Positions 17,615 to 30,210 of a stretch of 64,000 nucleotides of DNA are shown here, in pieces. The first letter of the stretch is position 1; every line of letters begins with the position of its first letter. The notes beneath the pieces were generated by a model that saw only the letters and a list, made by a program, of their open reading frames with translations, was not told where the DNA came from and did not search any database. The DNA lies in NCBI GenBank assembly GCA_014218235.1, contig CM024753.1, forward strand, positions 9,047,146 through 9,111,145, in the 5' to 3' direction. The DNA is from Colocasia esculenta. Its lineage: Eukaryota > Streptophyta > Magnoliopsida > Alismatales > Araceae. A program made the translations under genes and the position numbers.

Positions 17615-18103
17615 GGGATTTTTGGCCCCATTCGACTCTGGTGGATCCCATTGGGGTTCAAAGGCAATATTTGGCCCCTTTTCACCCCGGTGGGATCCCA
17701 TCGGGGTTGATTGGCCATTTCTCTCACCCAGGTTGGGTTGCAAAATCCTCCATTTTTGTCAAGGTAGGGCCTAGCCACCTCTATAAATGTGCCTCTGGGC
17801 TGAAGAATTGGTAGGTGGAAGAAGGTTGAACCAGGTTGATCAAATTTGAAGAAAGCTAAAGTTTGCTTGTCTGTTCGCTCGTTCATTCACTCGTCTGTTC
17901 GAGTAAACCCACTAAGAGTATGAAATTATATAAATACCCCTAAGTCTTTACACTTATGCCCCTGCAGCTCAGATGATGTTCATTATGTAAAGTCTTTATA
18001 CCTCTTGGACAGCAGAAATATGTAACTCTCAAAAGTTACGAAAATACCCCTCCACACAAGCCAGGAATATCCAAGTCCTATAATTACAGTTATACCCCAC
18101 AAC
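17615..18103. repeat. Right block of GC-rich repeats plus LTR-like leader
   Basis: Repeat units of the type GGTGGGATCCCATCGGGGTT run to about 17740. A CTATAAATG TATA box near 17783 and Leu/Ser-poor non-coding sequence with phrases like AAAATACCCC follow. It looks like a fragment of an LTR or untranslated leader, but no paired LTR was found. Confidence 0.4.
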
Positions 18104-19140
18104 CATAGTTGTCAAGGCGCCAAGGCGCCCCAAGACGTTCTTGGGGCGTTCTTGGGGTCTTTGAGTGCCTAAGTGCTTAGGTGCCCGCCTAGGCGGCGCT
18201 TAGGCGTCCAAGGTGGTGCTCAATGTGATATCTCCCTCCTATATGGAATTTAAGTATCTAAAGGTATATAATGTATGAATAATCAAAATACAATTATGCA
18301 ATAAAGATGTTAATATGACATTATAATTAAACTTAGGACATAATGATCACTAAAAATATTAAAATCATAATAAATTTAGATGGTTCTCGAACAATTAGGA
18401 TTTTTTTAACATTTAATGGTTGTGACAATGTTCACAGTCTAATAAACAATGTTGGAATATAGAGTTTGAGGTCTTGAATTCTCCAATGTGCGAGTACACA
18501 AAAGCGAATTAACCTGTGGGAACATTATAAATTTCATAATTCAAATAAACCCCATGGGATACTAAAAATCTAAAGTCCAGTGAAAAAAGTCAAACGTGCA
18601 TGTGATTTCTCCAAGAGAGTCACTCTCCTACTGACGGGGACTTAGATGCTGTCAATAGGAGATTGAGCCCTTTGGTGAAGTCACATACACATTTGATTTT
18701 TTTTTACCGGACTTTAGATTTTTAGTGTTCCATAGGATCTATTTGAATTATGAAACTTTTAATTAGGTCAGATTATGAAAAGTCAGCATTTTGATAGAAC
18801 CACCAAAATCATGATTTTTTTCTTCTTAGATGGGAGAGTTGATTTTTTATTGGTAAGAGATATAATTTTTTTAATATTTTTATTGAATTTAAATAAGTGC
18901 TTCCTTATTTACATGTAATATCTTAAGTAAATATAAATCAGAAAAATAAGGTAAAAATAAGACCCAACAAAGCATGCCTCGTAGGGCCTAGGCCACCCAA
19001 GGCACCCAGGAGGGCCAAGGCGCTCGCCTAGCCCGCCTAAGCACTGCCTTGGGACACCTTTTTGGGTCCCTATAAGGCAGACCTTTGCCTAGCCCTCAGT
19101 TGGGCGCTTTCCCACCTAGGCGGGTGCCTTGACAACTATG
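18104..19140. mobile_element. Non-autonomous hAT-like element with internal fold-back
   Basis: Ends CATAGTTGTCAAGGCGCC and (right end) GGTGCCTTGACAACTATG are inverted repeats. Flanks CCCACAAC (18096-18103) and CCTACAAC (19141-19148) make an 8 bp duplication with one mismatch. Both subterminal regions are rich in GCCTAGGCG. No coding sequence is present. Confidence 0.75.
18529..18758. repeat. Long imperfect hairpin (about 105 bp arms)
   Basis: The arm at 18529-18635 and its partner at 18651-18758 are reverse complements with scattered mismatches. Shared segments include GGACTTTAGATTTTTAGT, TATTTGAATTATGAAA and CTCCTA(C)TGAC, the last pairing at the tip around a loop of about 15 nt. It could be a nested fold-back MITE or a source of hairpin small RNA. 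Confidence 0.8.
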
Positions 19141-19480
19141 CCTACAACTTTTCGAAATTGTGGGTATGCCCTCATATCCCGTGTCAGTGCAGAATTCTAT
19201 CTTGCACAGTCGACAATATGTCGACCATGGTTCGTCTACCGTACTGTGCCAGAGACTTTCAGGTCCCTAGCACGGCTCTACATGGTATGCAAGAACAATG
19301 CCACTTTTTAAATTTTTTTATATTTTTCAAAGGCTTATTGGAGGGAGTTGGGGTGTATCAATGTAGTATGGTACAATACACCCCCGTACCATATCGTACT
19401 GTACCAATGCAAACCTGGCATGGCCGTGTCGCATGGTACACCTAGCCATGATGCCGACAACCCCTTATACTTGTACAAAT
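19141..19480. other. No gene seen
   Basis: Contains short palindromic bits (CAGTCGACAATATGTCGACC, GGTAC-rich stretch near 19360-19440) but no supported gene or bounded element. Confidence 0.4.
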
Positions 19481-19527
19481 GATGAATACAAATGAGATGT
19501 TTCTATCCTTTGCATTCATATACCTCT

Positions 19528-19825
19528 GCGATCCAAAAAAATTACTAAACTACCCTTGAACTTTCAAAAATTATCTCAGTGTTTTCGAAAGTTAGGGATT
19601 ACATCAAAAAAACCCTTTTTCCAACCCAGAACTTGTATCAAGTCTCTTAGTTTGGTCAAATTACCAAAATGCACTTGCAATCCAAAAAAATAGTCAAATG
19701 CCTCTTGAACTTTTCAAAAATTACCTTAGTGCCCTTGGAAGTCAAGGGGCATCAAAACCCTTCTCCAACACAGAACTTGTATCAAATCCCTTGGCTTGGT
19801 CAAAATTATCAAAATATCCCTAGAA
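19528..19825. repeat. About 149 bp tandem duplication
   Basis: Two diverged copies (start about 19528 and 19678), each with AATCCAAAAAAAT, CAAAAATTA, CCAAC(C)CAGAACTTGTATCA and TTGGTCAAA in the same order. Non-coding, similar in style to retrotransposon untranslated sequence. Confidence 0.75.
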
Positions 19826-20399
19826 CCTAGAAATTACAAAAATAACCTAGAGTCCAGAAACAATCATAACCCCCTAAAATGCCTATGGCTTTTTCATATT
19901 GCACCCATACTCCCGGATCATAGGGTTTTGCCCAATTCAATGTGGCCTTTGATGAAACCCTAATTCCATCAATCTTTCAGTGGTGAATGAGAATCAAGAG
20001 TGAGCCATGTGAGTGAGTCTGCCCTTAGCGTCAGAACCCACATAGAAGGATCCCAAGTTTTCTTTTGACAGTTAATCAGGGTGTTCAAACTTTATACCGA
20101 TATAAATTAACACTAATTGTGGTCAGTGGGGAAAGGTCTTGCACTCGAACCCAAATCGTCTTATTCAAAACCAAGCGCGGAATAAACCATGCACTGGTTA
20201 TCCATATAGCCCTATATGTTCATCCATATAAATTTCTCCTTTCAAAAGTCCTCGAAAAGAATTTTATATTTTCATTCTAAGATTCAGTGTCCAACAGTGA
20301 TATTCACTAAATCAAAGCCATCTCCACTAACAAAATGGTCTCAATTAGACACTATTCATGGAAGAGATCACAAGTTGGTAATGTCAATAATGTTGGGTA

Positions 20400-20650
20400 A
20401 CATTTCACAAGCCAGAAAGATTGTCTTTTACCTGCCCAAGATCAAGCCTAGATCACCACACAACCTCTTGGCATTCCAAACTTCTCTCAGACAGGGCCTC
20501 CCATTGGCCCAGTAAAGTCTGTGAGGTTAGGATCCAAATTAACCATAGGTTGGTGCCATCCCTCTATTTATGTCCCATTGTCCATGGTGGGATTGATACC
20601 TTGACATCATGATTGCCCATGAAGTGCTTTATCCAACTCTCCACCCCCAA
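20400..20650. repeat. Dispersed repeat, copy 2
   Basis: Shares CTCTC(A)AG..., CCTCCCATTGGCCCAG, AAGTCTGTGAGGTTAGGATCC and CATGAAGTGC in order with 11050-11290. Family unknown. Confidence 0.5.
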
Positions 20651-21840
20651 CAAGAGAAAACATGAGCCATTGAAGAATTCTGGAGAGATTAAGGTTGGAG
20701 TACAGGGTTTTCATTTAACAGGCTAAATTTAGCATACATGGGCACCACTATTGGACAGTCCACTAAGACTTTGAAAGATCTGACTCACATTTGAAAAGAA
20801 ACCCAGTCTAAGGCAGTTGGATCTGCTAAGAATTTGTAGAAAAAAAATTAGGCCCCTTAAAAAAGGATGTCATTAGTTTCAAATAAAAAATTGTATTTCC
20901 TTCCTTCCCACTATCAATGTTTGAGTCTACATTTTATTTCTTTGTTGAACAATTGATCAATTAGAGACATAAGAGAATTTAAGATCCCAGTATTTCAATC
21001 AGATCAATAATCAAGCAACAATCTCAGATCACTTATCACTCTCATAGTTATTGTTTGATGCCTTGCCCTCCATGAGCAGTTGACATGAGGAAGACTAAGC
21101 TCAGGCATATTGATTATTGACCCAATGAAGGTGAATGACAAGAAGAAGAAATCAAACTTTAAAGTGACACTCAATATACTAACAGAAGGCAGCACGTCCT
21201 TACAGAAGAAAGTCCATAAAGTGAGAGAAGATAACAGGTTACCATGCAAAACATACTAGTTAAAAGTGTAATAAACCATTGAAAGAATATTACTAAAAGA
21301 CATGGCCAATTTCTGCAATGTAGAGAAGTAACTTTTGCAGCGGTAAGCTTATGTGATCCTGAATTTGGTGAGATCTCTCCTCAAGTGGTTTTGATCTCTT
21401 TTCTAATCAACAAAACAAGGAATTAAAATAATTCTTTGAGCAAGAGGATGCTAGAACATAATCTCTCTCTTTTTTACCTTCTTTAAAAAGGATAAAGGAG
21501 ACAATTTAACCAGACTTCATCCGCCTACAGCTTGAGTTAGCAATGCATTATGAGATACTGGCAGTGCCCCCCAACTAACTAGGTAGTCCTCAGCAAGAGA
21601 TTACCACGAGACTGCTTTAAATATCTTAACTTTTTCTGGGTCCGAAGGACCTACAAAACCCGACTGAAAGTATGGAACTTCTGAATTGTCTGAAAAGGAT
21701 AGATCGGATTATGGGAGAATCGACGGCGAGAGTAAGAGATATTCTCTGCAGGCACACATCATCGAAATGGGAACTCAAATACTATAGCATTAACGATTCG
21801 AGCTACAACTAAAAGAGAAACTCGTACAGGTTCTCGGTCT
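20651..21840. other. AT-rich stretch; no supported gene
   Basis: No ORF with recognisable content on either strand. If 21850-22290 is a minus-strand 5' leader, this stretch would be its first intron or downstream sequence, but I could not identify an exon. Confidence 0.35.
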
Positions 21841-21849
21841 CTTATCCCC

Positions 21850-22400
21850 GTTTTATACTGAAACTATCCACCTAAAGAACGGAATAAAACCCCAGTTGAA
21901 CAGGAGACAAAAAACAAGATTTAGTGGGAGGAGAAGAGGAACAGAAGAAAAACCAAAACCACCTCCGGTCTGCTTCGGGAACCTCATTGGTTCCAAATGG
22001 ATTCTGCTCTCTCCGCCTCCGCCGGCGCAACACCGTTAGCTGACGGGGAAACCGGCCTCCGGAGCCGGAGGACGAACCCACCGGGGACGATCAATGCCAG
22101 CGCGGGGTAGAGGAAGGGCGGACGGGGCGCGCTAGGGTTTCTCGCCGACCAGGATAAACCACCGCTTCGCCCAGATACTCGGGGTCCCTTCCGGAAACGC
22201 GAATAACTTTTGTGGTTATCCGGTTGCCAAACGGTTTCCGCCGGTCGACCCCGAATAGCCATTCCGCCGAACACGATCCGTTACGTTTACTATAGTTTCC
22301 CCGCCGCGGGTGGAGGGCATATATGCTTCCGGTACGTGACCAGTGAAGGGCTATAAAGGTGACCCGGCGCGCACACGTGTGAAGAGCCAGCCCAGCTACA
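21850..22400 (-). promoter_or_regulatory. CpG-rich probable gene 5' end (minus strand)
   Basis: A GC- and CpG-rich island in AT-rich surroundings. On the minus strand it carries the telo-box-like GAAACCCTAGC (about 22130), common just after plant transcription starts. A possible short coding start (ATG at about 21987, 44 codons with a Leu/Phe-rich hydrophobic stretch) follows. A CACGTG G-box (about 22373) and TATA-like ATATATG/CTATAAAG sequences lie outside. No protein family recognised; it may be the original 5' end of a displaced gene. Confidence 0.35.
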
Positions 22401-22826
22401 CTGGATAGATTCCTTTTTTTTTCGGGGCAATAGCTATTCTGGATAGACTCGACAACCCAAATTGATCCACGTGGGAATTGGGACAGATTCCTGTACTTAG
22501 ATCAGCCCAAAGGAACACGAACTTCTTTTTGGACGACGGTGCTGTTGTTCCGTGGACGCTCCGAGACTATTTTTTTCTTAGAGTAATATTTTTTATTCAT
22601 AAAAATAAATTAAAAAAATTATTTGATATCGCACTTAATTGATCGAACAACAAATTATGTATCAATAGAAATCCATTGTCAATCATTGACACCAGCTAGT
22701 CGCTACCATTTTTTGCCCTTACGTGCCCCCATCAATTGGGTCATATCATTTACTCATAGATCTTGATATGGAATGGTTGGAATGGATTCATTGATTCTTG
22801 TCGTGCTTATTATAAGGCCTCTCTTA
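22401..22826. other. No gene seen
   Basis: AT-rich intergenic sequence between the CpG-rich island and an AT microsatellite. Confidence 0.4.
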
Positions 22827-22827
22827 C

Positions 22828-22888
<61 letters not shown>
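22828..22888. repeat. (AT)n microsatellite
   Basis: About 30 uninterrupted AT dinucleotides. Confidence 0.97.
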
Positions 22889-22891
<3 letters not shown>

Positions 22892-23049
22892 TAATTTTAT
22901 AATATTATCATTCATATTTGTCTTACATGTATTTTATCATATGTCTGTATCATTCGATTCAATCTTTCAGTTAAGAGAGCGAAAAGATTAATTTATTATT
23001 TTTTTAAAAAAATATTTTATCATTTTCCCTCACCTATAACTCTCTCTCA

Positions 23050-23110
23050 CTTAATCTTTGTCTCACCCACCTATCGAAATTGGAGTGGGAGACCCCCTCC
23101 AGCACCCCCA

Positions 23111-23165
<55 letters not shown>

Positions 23166-23520
23166 CCCCTATGCAGCTGGTGCCCCCACCCCCTCCAGCT
23201 CCCCCTAACCCCCGCCACACCCCGCTAGTGCCCCCAAGCCCCGTCGATGTTCCCATCCCCCCTACTAGTGCCCACAGCCTCTCTCCCCTATTTTCTCTTT
23301 CTCCCTCTCTCACCCACCTATTGCGACCGGCACCCCCACCCCCTTTTGACTCCCCCCAACCCCCACCACACCCTGCCATCACCCCCAACCCTTGTTGACG
23401 CCCCATGCTAGTGCCCCTAGCCTCTCCCTCCCCTACTCTCTCTCTCACCCACCTACCGCGATCGATGCCCCCACCCCCTCCAGCGCCCCCTAGCCTCTGT
23501 CACACACCTCGCTGCATCAT
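23050..23520. repeat. C-rich minisatellite with (CT)n tract
   Basis: A pure CT tract at about 23110-23162 leads into irregular 130-150 bp units. These contain TCACCCACCTA, GCCCCCACCCCCTCCAG and CCCCTAGCCTCT (units near 23165, 23310 and 23440). Open frames here are Pro-rich low complexity, not genes. The array continues past the MITE at 24054. Confidence 0.75.
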
Positions 23521-23523
23521 GTC

Positions 23524-24053
23524 TAGGGATGTTCATAGTTTGGTTTGGTTTGGTTTGGTTTATAGAATATTTTTAAGAAATCAAACCAAACCAAATTTTG
23601 ACTCAACCCGAACCAAGCCAAACCGAAGTCCCTTGTAACAAAACCAAACCAAACCGAAATAATTTGATTTGGTTTGGTTTAACTTGACAATAAATGGGCC
23701 TTTAGATTATCTTAGTCTTAAATAAGATTTTAATCACGTGTTTCTCTAATAAATCACTATCAAATAAGAATTGAAATGAAGTGTTAAATGTTGATGACCA
23801 TACTACCCTCTATAATATGTATTTTTATGTAAATATATTGAATAAACTTGATAGATATATACAAATTAAAATTTATTATTGTAATTTGATTTAATAGGTT
23901 TGGTTTGATTTATAGAACTTAGAAATCAAACCGAATTTTCTTTTTTGGTTTGGAACCAAACCAAAAAAATTTCATGTTCAAACTGAACCAAACCAAACCG
24001 AATCGCTAGTTCGGTTTGGTTTTTCAGTTTGAACCAAATAATGAACACTCCTA
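23524..24053. mobile_element. hAT-type MITE, 530 bp
   Basis: Left end TAGGGATGTTCATAGTTTGG and complement of the right end TAGGAGTGTTCATTATTTGG are terminal inverted repeats. ATCATGTC (23516-23523) and ATCCTGTC (24054-24061) form an 8 bp duplication with one mismatch. Subterminal zones are dense in GGTTTGGTTT/AAACCAAACC. It interrupts the C-rich minisatellite. Confidence 0.82.
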
Positions 24054-24104
24054 ATCCTGTCGATGCTCCCTTCCCTCCCTCCCAAATCAACGACACCTAC
24101 GTGC

Positions 24105-24235
24105 TCTCTCTCTCTCTCTCTCACTCTCACTCTCACTCTCACTCACTCACTCACTCCGACCCTCATCGTTCAAGAGAGAGGGAAAGAGAGAAAGAGAGGG
24201 AGAGAGTGAGAAAGAGAGAGGTAGGGAGAGAGAGG
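24105..24235. repeat. (CT)n-(CACT)n-(GA)n microsatellite
   Basis: CT repeats pass into CTCACT repeats, then purine-rich GAGAGG/AAAGAG repeats. Confidence 0.92.
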
Positions 24236-24239
24236 ATGT

Positions 24240-25218
24240 ATTTTAACAATATTATTTTAGTAACATTACTTCTTTTCTAACCATTCTGTTAGTTGATGCC
24301 ACAATATTCTTTAGATTCTGATGGCTAATTAACCATAAAAATATAATCAATAACTTTTTCGATTTGAGGGATATGGAGTATAATAATGTCAATGCGCAAG
24401 TATACGTACGAATACAATATATTATAAGGGTATGCATGTATTTTTCTCTTTATAAATTTTTTTGTATTATACCATGTGGATTTGATATAACCGAATTGAT
24501 TCGAGTCAATCTACATTAAGTATGTTTTATCATATATACATGTCTATAAGATTTTATGTATTGTTATAATGCATAGACGTGCAATGACCATATTCACGTC
24601 ATATTAATTAACTTAATGTGAGACTCCACTTGCATTAAGCATTTATCATCATGCATACGTATATGTATAAAAAAATTTGTACCTATTCTTTTTATTTCCA
24701 TAGTTTTATAGAGTCATGTATGTACGTATATTAAATAATATTGCTTCATTCATATTCCTCAGATTTTAACACCATTAGGATTAATAGAATATTCTGTTGA
24801 AAGTATGAATATAATATTTTGAAGGATATAGGGGTACATATGTCATTATTTGAATGGAAAAGCTTCGGTGCACATTGCTCTCTTATTAGCCTCCTAATTG
24901 ATGTGATGGGTAGTCAATGAAGGAGTGGTGTGCGAGCATACCCCCCCCCCCTCTTGTCATGATGTGCGGCAAGTCCTCTATTTGAATTATGTGATGAGAT
25001 TAAACAAGAGCTGATTATTCTTTTTTATTGTCTTAATCCACCTTAAGTTGAGTTAAACAACCAACAAGGATGATAGGGGAATGTTTTAATGAAAATAAGG
25101 TCTATTACTAACATAAAAATGATAATATGGCAAAACATAAGTAAAATATGTTGGATGTTAGGAATATGATTCGATTATTCGTTTTGCTTTTTTGAATGAA
25201 ATCGGTAGGGGTTGGAAA
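24240..25218. other. AT-rich intergenic; no gene seen
   Basis: Very AT-rich, with a short poly-C at about 24950. No supported ORF, RNA or element border. Confidence 0.4.
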
Positions 25219-26278
25219 ATAGTTGTAAGATCCGGCTTCCCGGCTTTCCGTCTGGTGTCTTAGATGACTGGCCACTAACGCGTCCAGGTTGGGCGACGCG
25301 TTAGTGTCGCGTCGTGGGTGTCCGACGTGACAGTCATCTTTGTCGCGACGAGCTTGTGCGTCGAGTTCTTGTCGCGCCCGGCTTTCCCGTCGCGTCTCGT
25401 TGTCGCGACCGGTCAACGGGTCGCGACAGTGTTCCGTGCTTTCAGTCGTCTAATGCCTGTCGGGGTGGCAGGTGTGTCAGTACGACCTGCCGCGTTGTCG
25501 CGGCGTCCCTAGGGGACGCGTTCCTGTCGTTGTGCGTTGACCCATCGTGTTAAGGTCTTTAACGCGACGCGTCGCCCCATCGCGTCTTGGGTGCCGAAGG
25601 CTTAAAGCTTTGGCCAGCGACCCTTTCCCCCTCTTTCCCTCTTTCCCCTCTCTTCTCCCCCTTCGGCAGTGCTCCGCCTCCCTCTCTTCCCTTTGTGCGT
25701 TTCAGGCGAGGAGGAGGGCCGTGAGTGGTGTCCCAGCGTCGTGGAGCTTGTGTGGAGCGAGGAGGAGGTGGCCAATCCAACATGAAGGGCCCTATTGGGG
25801 TTCGTTCTTCGTTTAAGATAGGGATTACTTGAACTCTTCTCGATCCGGGTGGATTGGGAGCCCCTCGAGGTTTGTAGTTAGTGTTACTGCTTCTCCATGC
25901 TCCCCTCCCCCGTGTGGTGATGTGTGTGGCTTGTAGGCAGCCCCGGGATGGAGCATCCCGTGGGTCTGCCTCTCTGCTGGTGTCGCGACCGTGGAGTGCG
26001 TCGCGACACTAGAAGAGGCGTCTGCCCAGTCGGGCGCGACCTTATCGCGACGTGTTTTCTTATCGCGACAGGGTTGTTGTCGCGACGCTTTGCCCCGTCA
26101 CGATAGGGTTGCTGTTGCGGTGCCTTTCTCCGTCACGATGGTATCGCGAAGGCCTTGGAGGTCGCGATAGTACCCATGTTGTCTCGGGTGTTTTCGTGGC
26201 CCCGGTTGGCGTGTTGGCGTGTGCCTCAGGGAAGGCTTTGCCCTTAGGACCTTCTGGTGGGGAACGCGGCAGGTTACC

Positions 26279-29200
26279 TGTCATGCCCCGCTAATTTAGC
26301 AGCGGAATAAATCTGGGAGGCATGAACAACGTGTATGGTAACGTAAATTGCGCATACATTCGCATATATCAGAGCAACTAATGAACAATAATTGCAATAA
26401 AACTCATCATTTTATTGATATTTCTTCTAAACTATTACAACCACTAATTCAGAGCCAAAACATAGAGCTTAATGACATTATTACATTGGAAAAGAAATCT
26501 AAAGCAAATATCTAACTAGACTCTAAGGTACTAAGGACATTCCATCGCTATGACTTCAGGACGCTCATCACTCCAGTCCAATCCCGTTGTTGTAAGTAAG
26601 GTCATCATTCGACTTACTTGGAAACACAATAACAAATAACGAAGGGTGAGCTATAACGCTCAGTAGGACTTAATATCTCGTGTAAACAAGCATGCTTTAA
26701 GTGATTAATGTCTTGTAACGCAGGTTAACTAGAGAGAACGATCATGTATAGTCAAGAGAGTAATAGTACAAGATAACAAGTGAACAATAATACATTTCTC
26801 AAGAGTATTGAAAAATTTAGATGACAACATAACGAGATAGTGTGTAACAAGATAGTGTATAACAAGATAGCGTGTATCAAAATGACATGTAATAGGATAG
26901 CTTGTATCAAGGTGGCGTGTAACGAGATAGCTTGTATATCAAGATAGCATGTAACGAGATTGCATGTAAAGAGATAGCGTGTAAAGAGATAACATGTATG
27001 GTTGCACCACGATGCACTAGTCAAGTACGACAATAGTCACTTTGGGACATTAGCCATTTCATGAAAGTACAATACGTCTGAACTTCTCAGACTAATAGTC
27101 AAACAGTTAGATGTCTAGCCAAGTTAGTATAGTCAATCAGAACGGTGCAATGCAGAACACCGTCAATAGCCCCTGCAGGTATTTTTGGGTGGCTCTCTAC
27201 CCCCAGGACTAGATTGGAGCCCCTCGGACACTCTCCGTGCCCTGCACAGTATGCATTCAAGTCAGTAGGGTCACCGGACCCATATTATGGCGCTAGACAG
27301 TCATGTATAGTACAAGCAATGGGAGCCGCAACAGCTCAAGAGTCTCAAGAGAGTACTAGATGAATAGACAAGATAGTAGAGTGAACGTGACGAGATGAGA
27401 GTACAAGGATAGTAGATGAGATAAGGGTATAATCGTAAAACAACGATAAACCACGATAGTAACAATTGCACAGTACCAGGTCGGGTACCAACAATCTGGT
27501 AGAAGCCACATCTGCCCCACTAGCCGTGCTGTGTACACGAGCCAGGTGGTCCGGCATGATCACAAGATAAGAGAGATCTCACTAAGGCCGTTTGGATCGT
27601 ACTGATCCCTAAGAGTGTAATGGGATTTAAAGGTACAACCAGCTCATTGACTAAGGACGTGCGCCAAAGTCAAGAAGACTTACGAAGGCCTTGATAAGGA
27701 GTCCCTGGTCCAGTCGAGAGTATTCCCGATGGAGAGGTGGTCCAAGTCAAGAGAAAGTGTGTAGAAACTGGTCCGTCGTGCCTCGAGTGCTCGAAGGCCG
27801 AGGGATGCGATAACGGTGTACAACTCACGCGAATAAAATGAAGACATGTGTCATTTAAATAATAGAGAAATTATGTAATTAGTTTCACTTAATTACCAGA
27901 TACATTATTGAGTACTTTACTAAGGTTTAATGGCAACATGATGGTTAAGTATGTGCAAGTGTATGAAATCAAAAGAGCATGATGGATTGTGCACAAGTCT
28001 TTTAAATTAATTAGATTCATGTAATTTATTGCACATTAATAATTATTCAGATCAAATTATGAATAACAATGTTTAATTAAGGCTAAACAATGGCTAATTA
28101 GCAAGTAGAGCAAGGGTATATAAGCAATTTCGGGTTCTGGCTATTTTTCTGTTAACACGACGGGTGTACCCGTCGCGACTCCAGGTCACGACAAGGCGGC
28201 TGGGCGCGACAAGCGAACCGGCCCCAGGCCCAGTTCAAGGGTGGAAACGCGACGGTATAGGCCTCCGCGTTCTTAACGCGACGTGCCAGCGGGATGCGAC
28301 CCGGCTGATATCACGACGGGTCGCGTCGTCGCGATATCAGGAGAGTCCGGCCCTTTTTTCCCTTTTTCCAGGGTTGATCAGATTTGACACATGGCTCTTC
28401 TAAATTCAATATAAAATCATATAATGACCGAAAAATCACGAATCCAGTTTCAAATGAAATTAGACACATAGATCTATCAGCATGCACGATTAATTTGAAA
28501 TTAGACAAGATTTAGGTATGCTTTGAACATGTTACATTCCAATGACCTAAACAGATGCAGTCATGGTTCAACGAATTAATTAGAGACGAATACATGATGA
28601 AAAATTCCGAAAAGGGGCGTTTGAAATCTAACAAGATGTAGTATTTATGAGAATTTTCTCATGGTGTGGGATCAAGTATGCACGAAGTTCACAAGCAAAC
28701 ATGAAGGGTCGGGTGCATGGTTCTGATAGAGATTCAAAGAATGAATTCTCCCTAATGGGAGATCACAATAGAGCAAGACTAGAGCCATTTGAAAGCTAAG
28801 AAGATGCAGTATATATGAGAATTTTATCATGGCATGAGAGCAAGTACATGTGGGGAATTAGAGAAAACATGAGATTTCTGTTCATGGTAACAGCAGGGCT
28901 TCACGAATTAAATTCGCCCAAATGGATGAGCGAAATGCAACCAGGCCAGAGGGCTTTTGAAGAGGATCATGAAATCTACCTAGGGTTATTTTTTCAAGAT
29001 TTTAGCTTGAGAGATTGTCTACCTTTTTCGTGGAGTAAGAAAATCCTAGTTTGGAGACGAAATGTGAAGGAGAAGATCCAAGTTCCAGCCTCCTCCTCCG
29101 AGCTCCCATGATCCTAGCCTCCCTCCTTCGTCCCCCAAGGTCTCTACTGCGGTTTTGGGTTGGATGGGAACAAAAATGGAGTGTTTTGATGCTTAATAGA

Positions 29201-30133
29201 GTCCTTAATTACCTAAAACTCTTCTCCTCTCCTCCAACTCCGAAATTAGCAATTATCCATCTATTTTCTAGCCATTATCTACCTAATAGGATGGGGAAGA
29301 GGTCCAATTTCGTGGGTAATGGGTTAGGATAGGCTTAGGACTCTTTTTAAGATAATTTAAGAGTAAAAATAGTCATTATCTTACCCCCTTTTATTTATTA
29401 ATATTTTTAGGTACGAATTTAGCCCAATTACTTCCCATCTCATGATGGGCTCTTCTCATTTGGGCCCAACAATTCATGTTAGGTCCATTAATAAAACTCA
29501 TTGCCAATTTAACTTAATGAGTATTGATTTAATTCTAATTATTTACCCTTTGTTCTTATTTAAATATATTTATCACACTTATTCAAGTAACTTCATATTT
29601 TTAATTTGATTAAATATTATTCATGTCAATATTTCTAATCTTCACCCTTTGGGCTCTTACTCTTGGCCCAATAACTCATGTGAGCTTAATTGTACAACCC
29701 ATGTACTTGGTTTACTTAATAGATTTTTAATTATCCTTTTATTAGATAATTTATTCATGGGCCAAGATTGTCCATTGGTCCAAATATCATAATGGGCTAT
29801 CATCCCATATTATTTAAAGTCTACCCACATGTTTATTTTATTTATAATCTACTTTGGGTCATAAAATAATGGGTTCTTCGACTTATTCCTTAATTATGCT
29901 AATAAGTCGCATAAATTCTTAAACTAAGTCCAAATGATTTTTTTATGCCTAAATTTCATGATGGGTCATTAGAGAACATTATTTAAAGTATAACTACTAT
30001 TTTTACGAAATTTTTATAGGGGTTTATATGCATGCAATAATGATGCGTACCGTTTTAATTAATTGAATTTATTAATAGATAAAATTTCTATTTATCTATA
30101 ATTTTTAATTAATAGATTTTTCGGGGTACTACA
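26279..30133. mobile_element. Nested solo LTR, 3855 bp
   Basis: Starts TGTCATGCCCCGC and ends GGGGTACTACA, flanked by a perfect duplication TTACC (26274-26278, 30134-30138). Its ends match those of the LTR at 33114-36531 (TGTCACGCCCCGAC, GTGCTACA; shared TTTAGCAGCGGAA). No coding region. The terminal GGGGC(G/A)TGACA on the minus strand is typical of Tekay/Del LTR 3' ends, so minus orientation is likely. Confidence 0.85.
26829..26999. repeat. 15 bp minisatellite in LTR
   Basis: About eleven variants of GATAGCGTGTAACAA in tandem inside the nested solo LTR. Confidence 0.85.
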
Positions 30134-30210
30134 TTACCTCCCTGGGTTCAGTGACCGAAGGTGACACCTTCGTGGTCATGTCCTAGCAGCGGTGCCAAGA
30201 GGGTCATGTC

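Noticed and set aside
22773..22991. Tyr-Ile repeat ORF
   Set aside because: Translation of an (AT)n microsatellite.
23071..23638. Pro-rich and Arg/Glu-rich ORFs on both strands
   Set aside because: Low-complexity translation of (CT)n and C-rich minisatellite.
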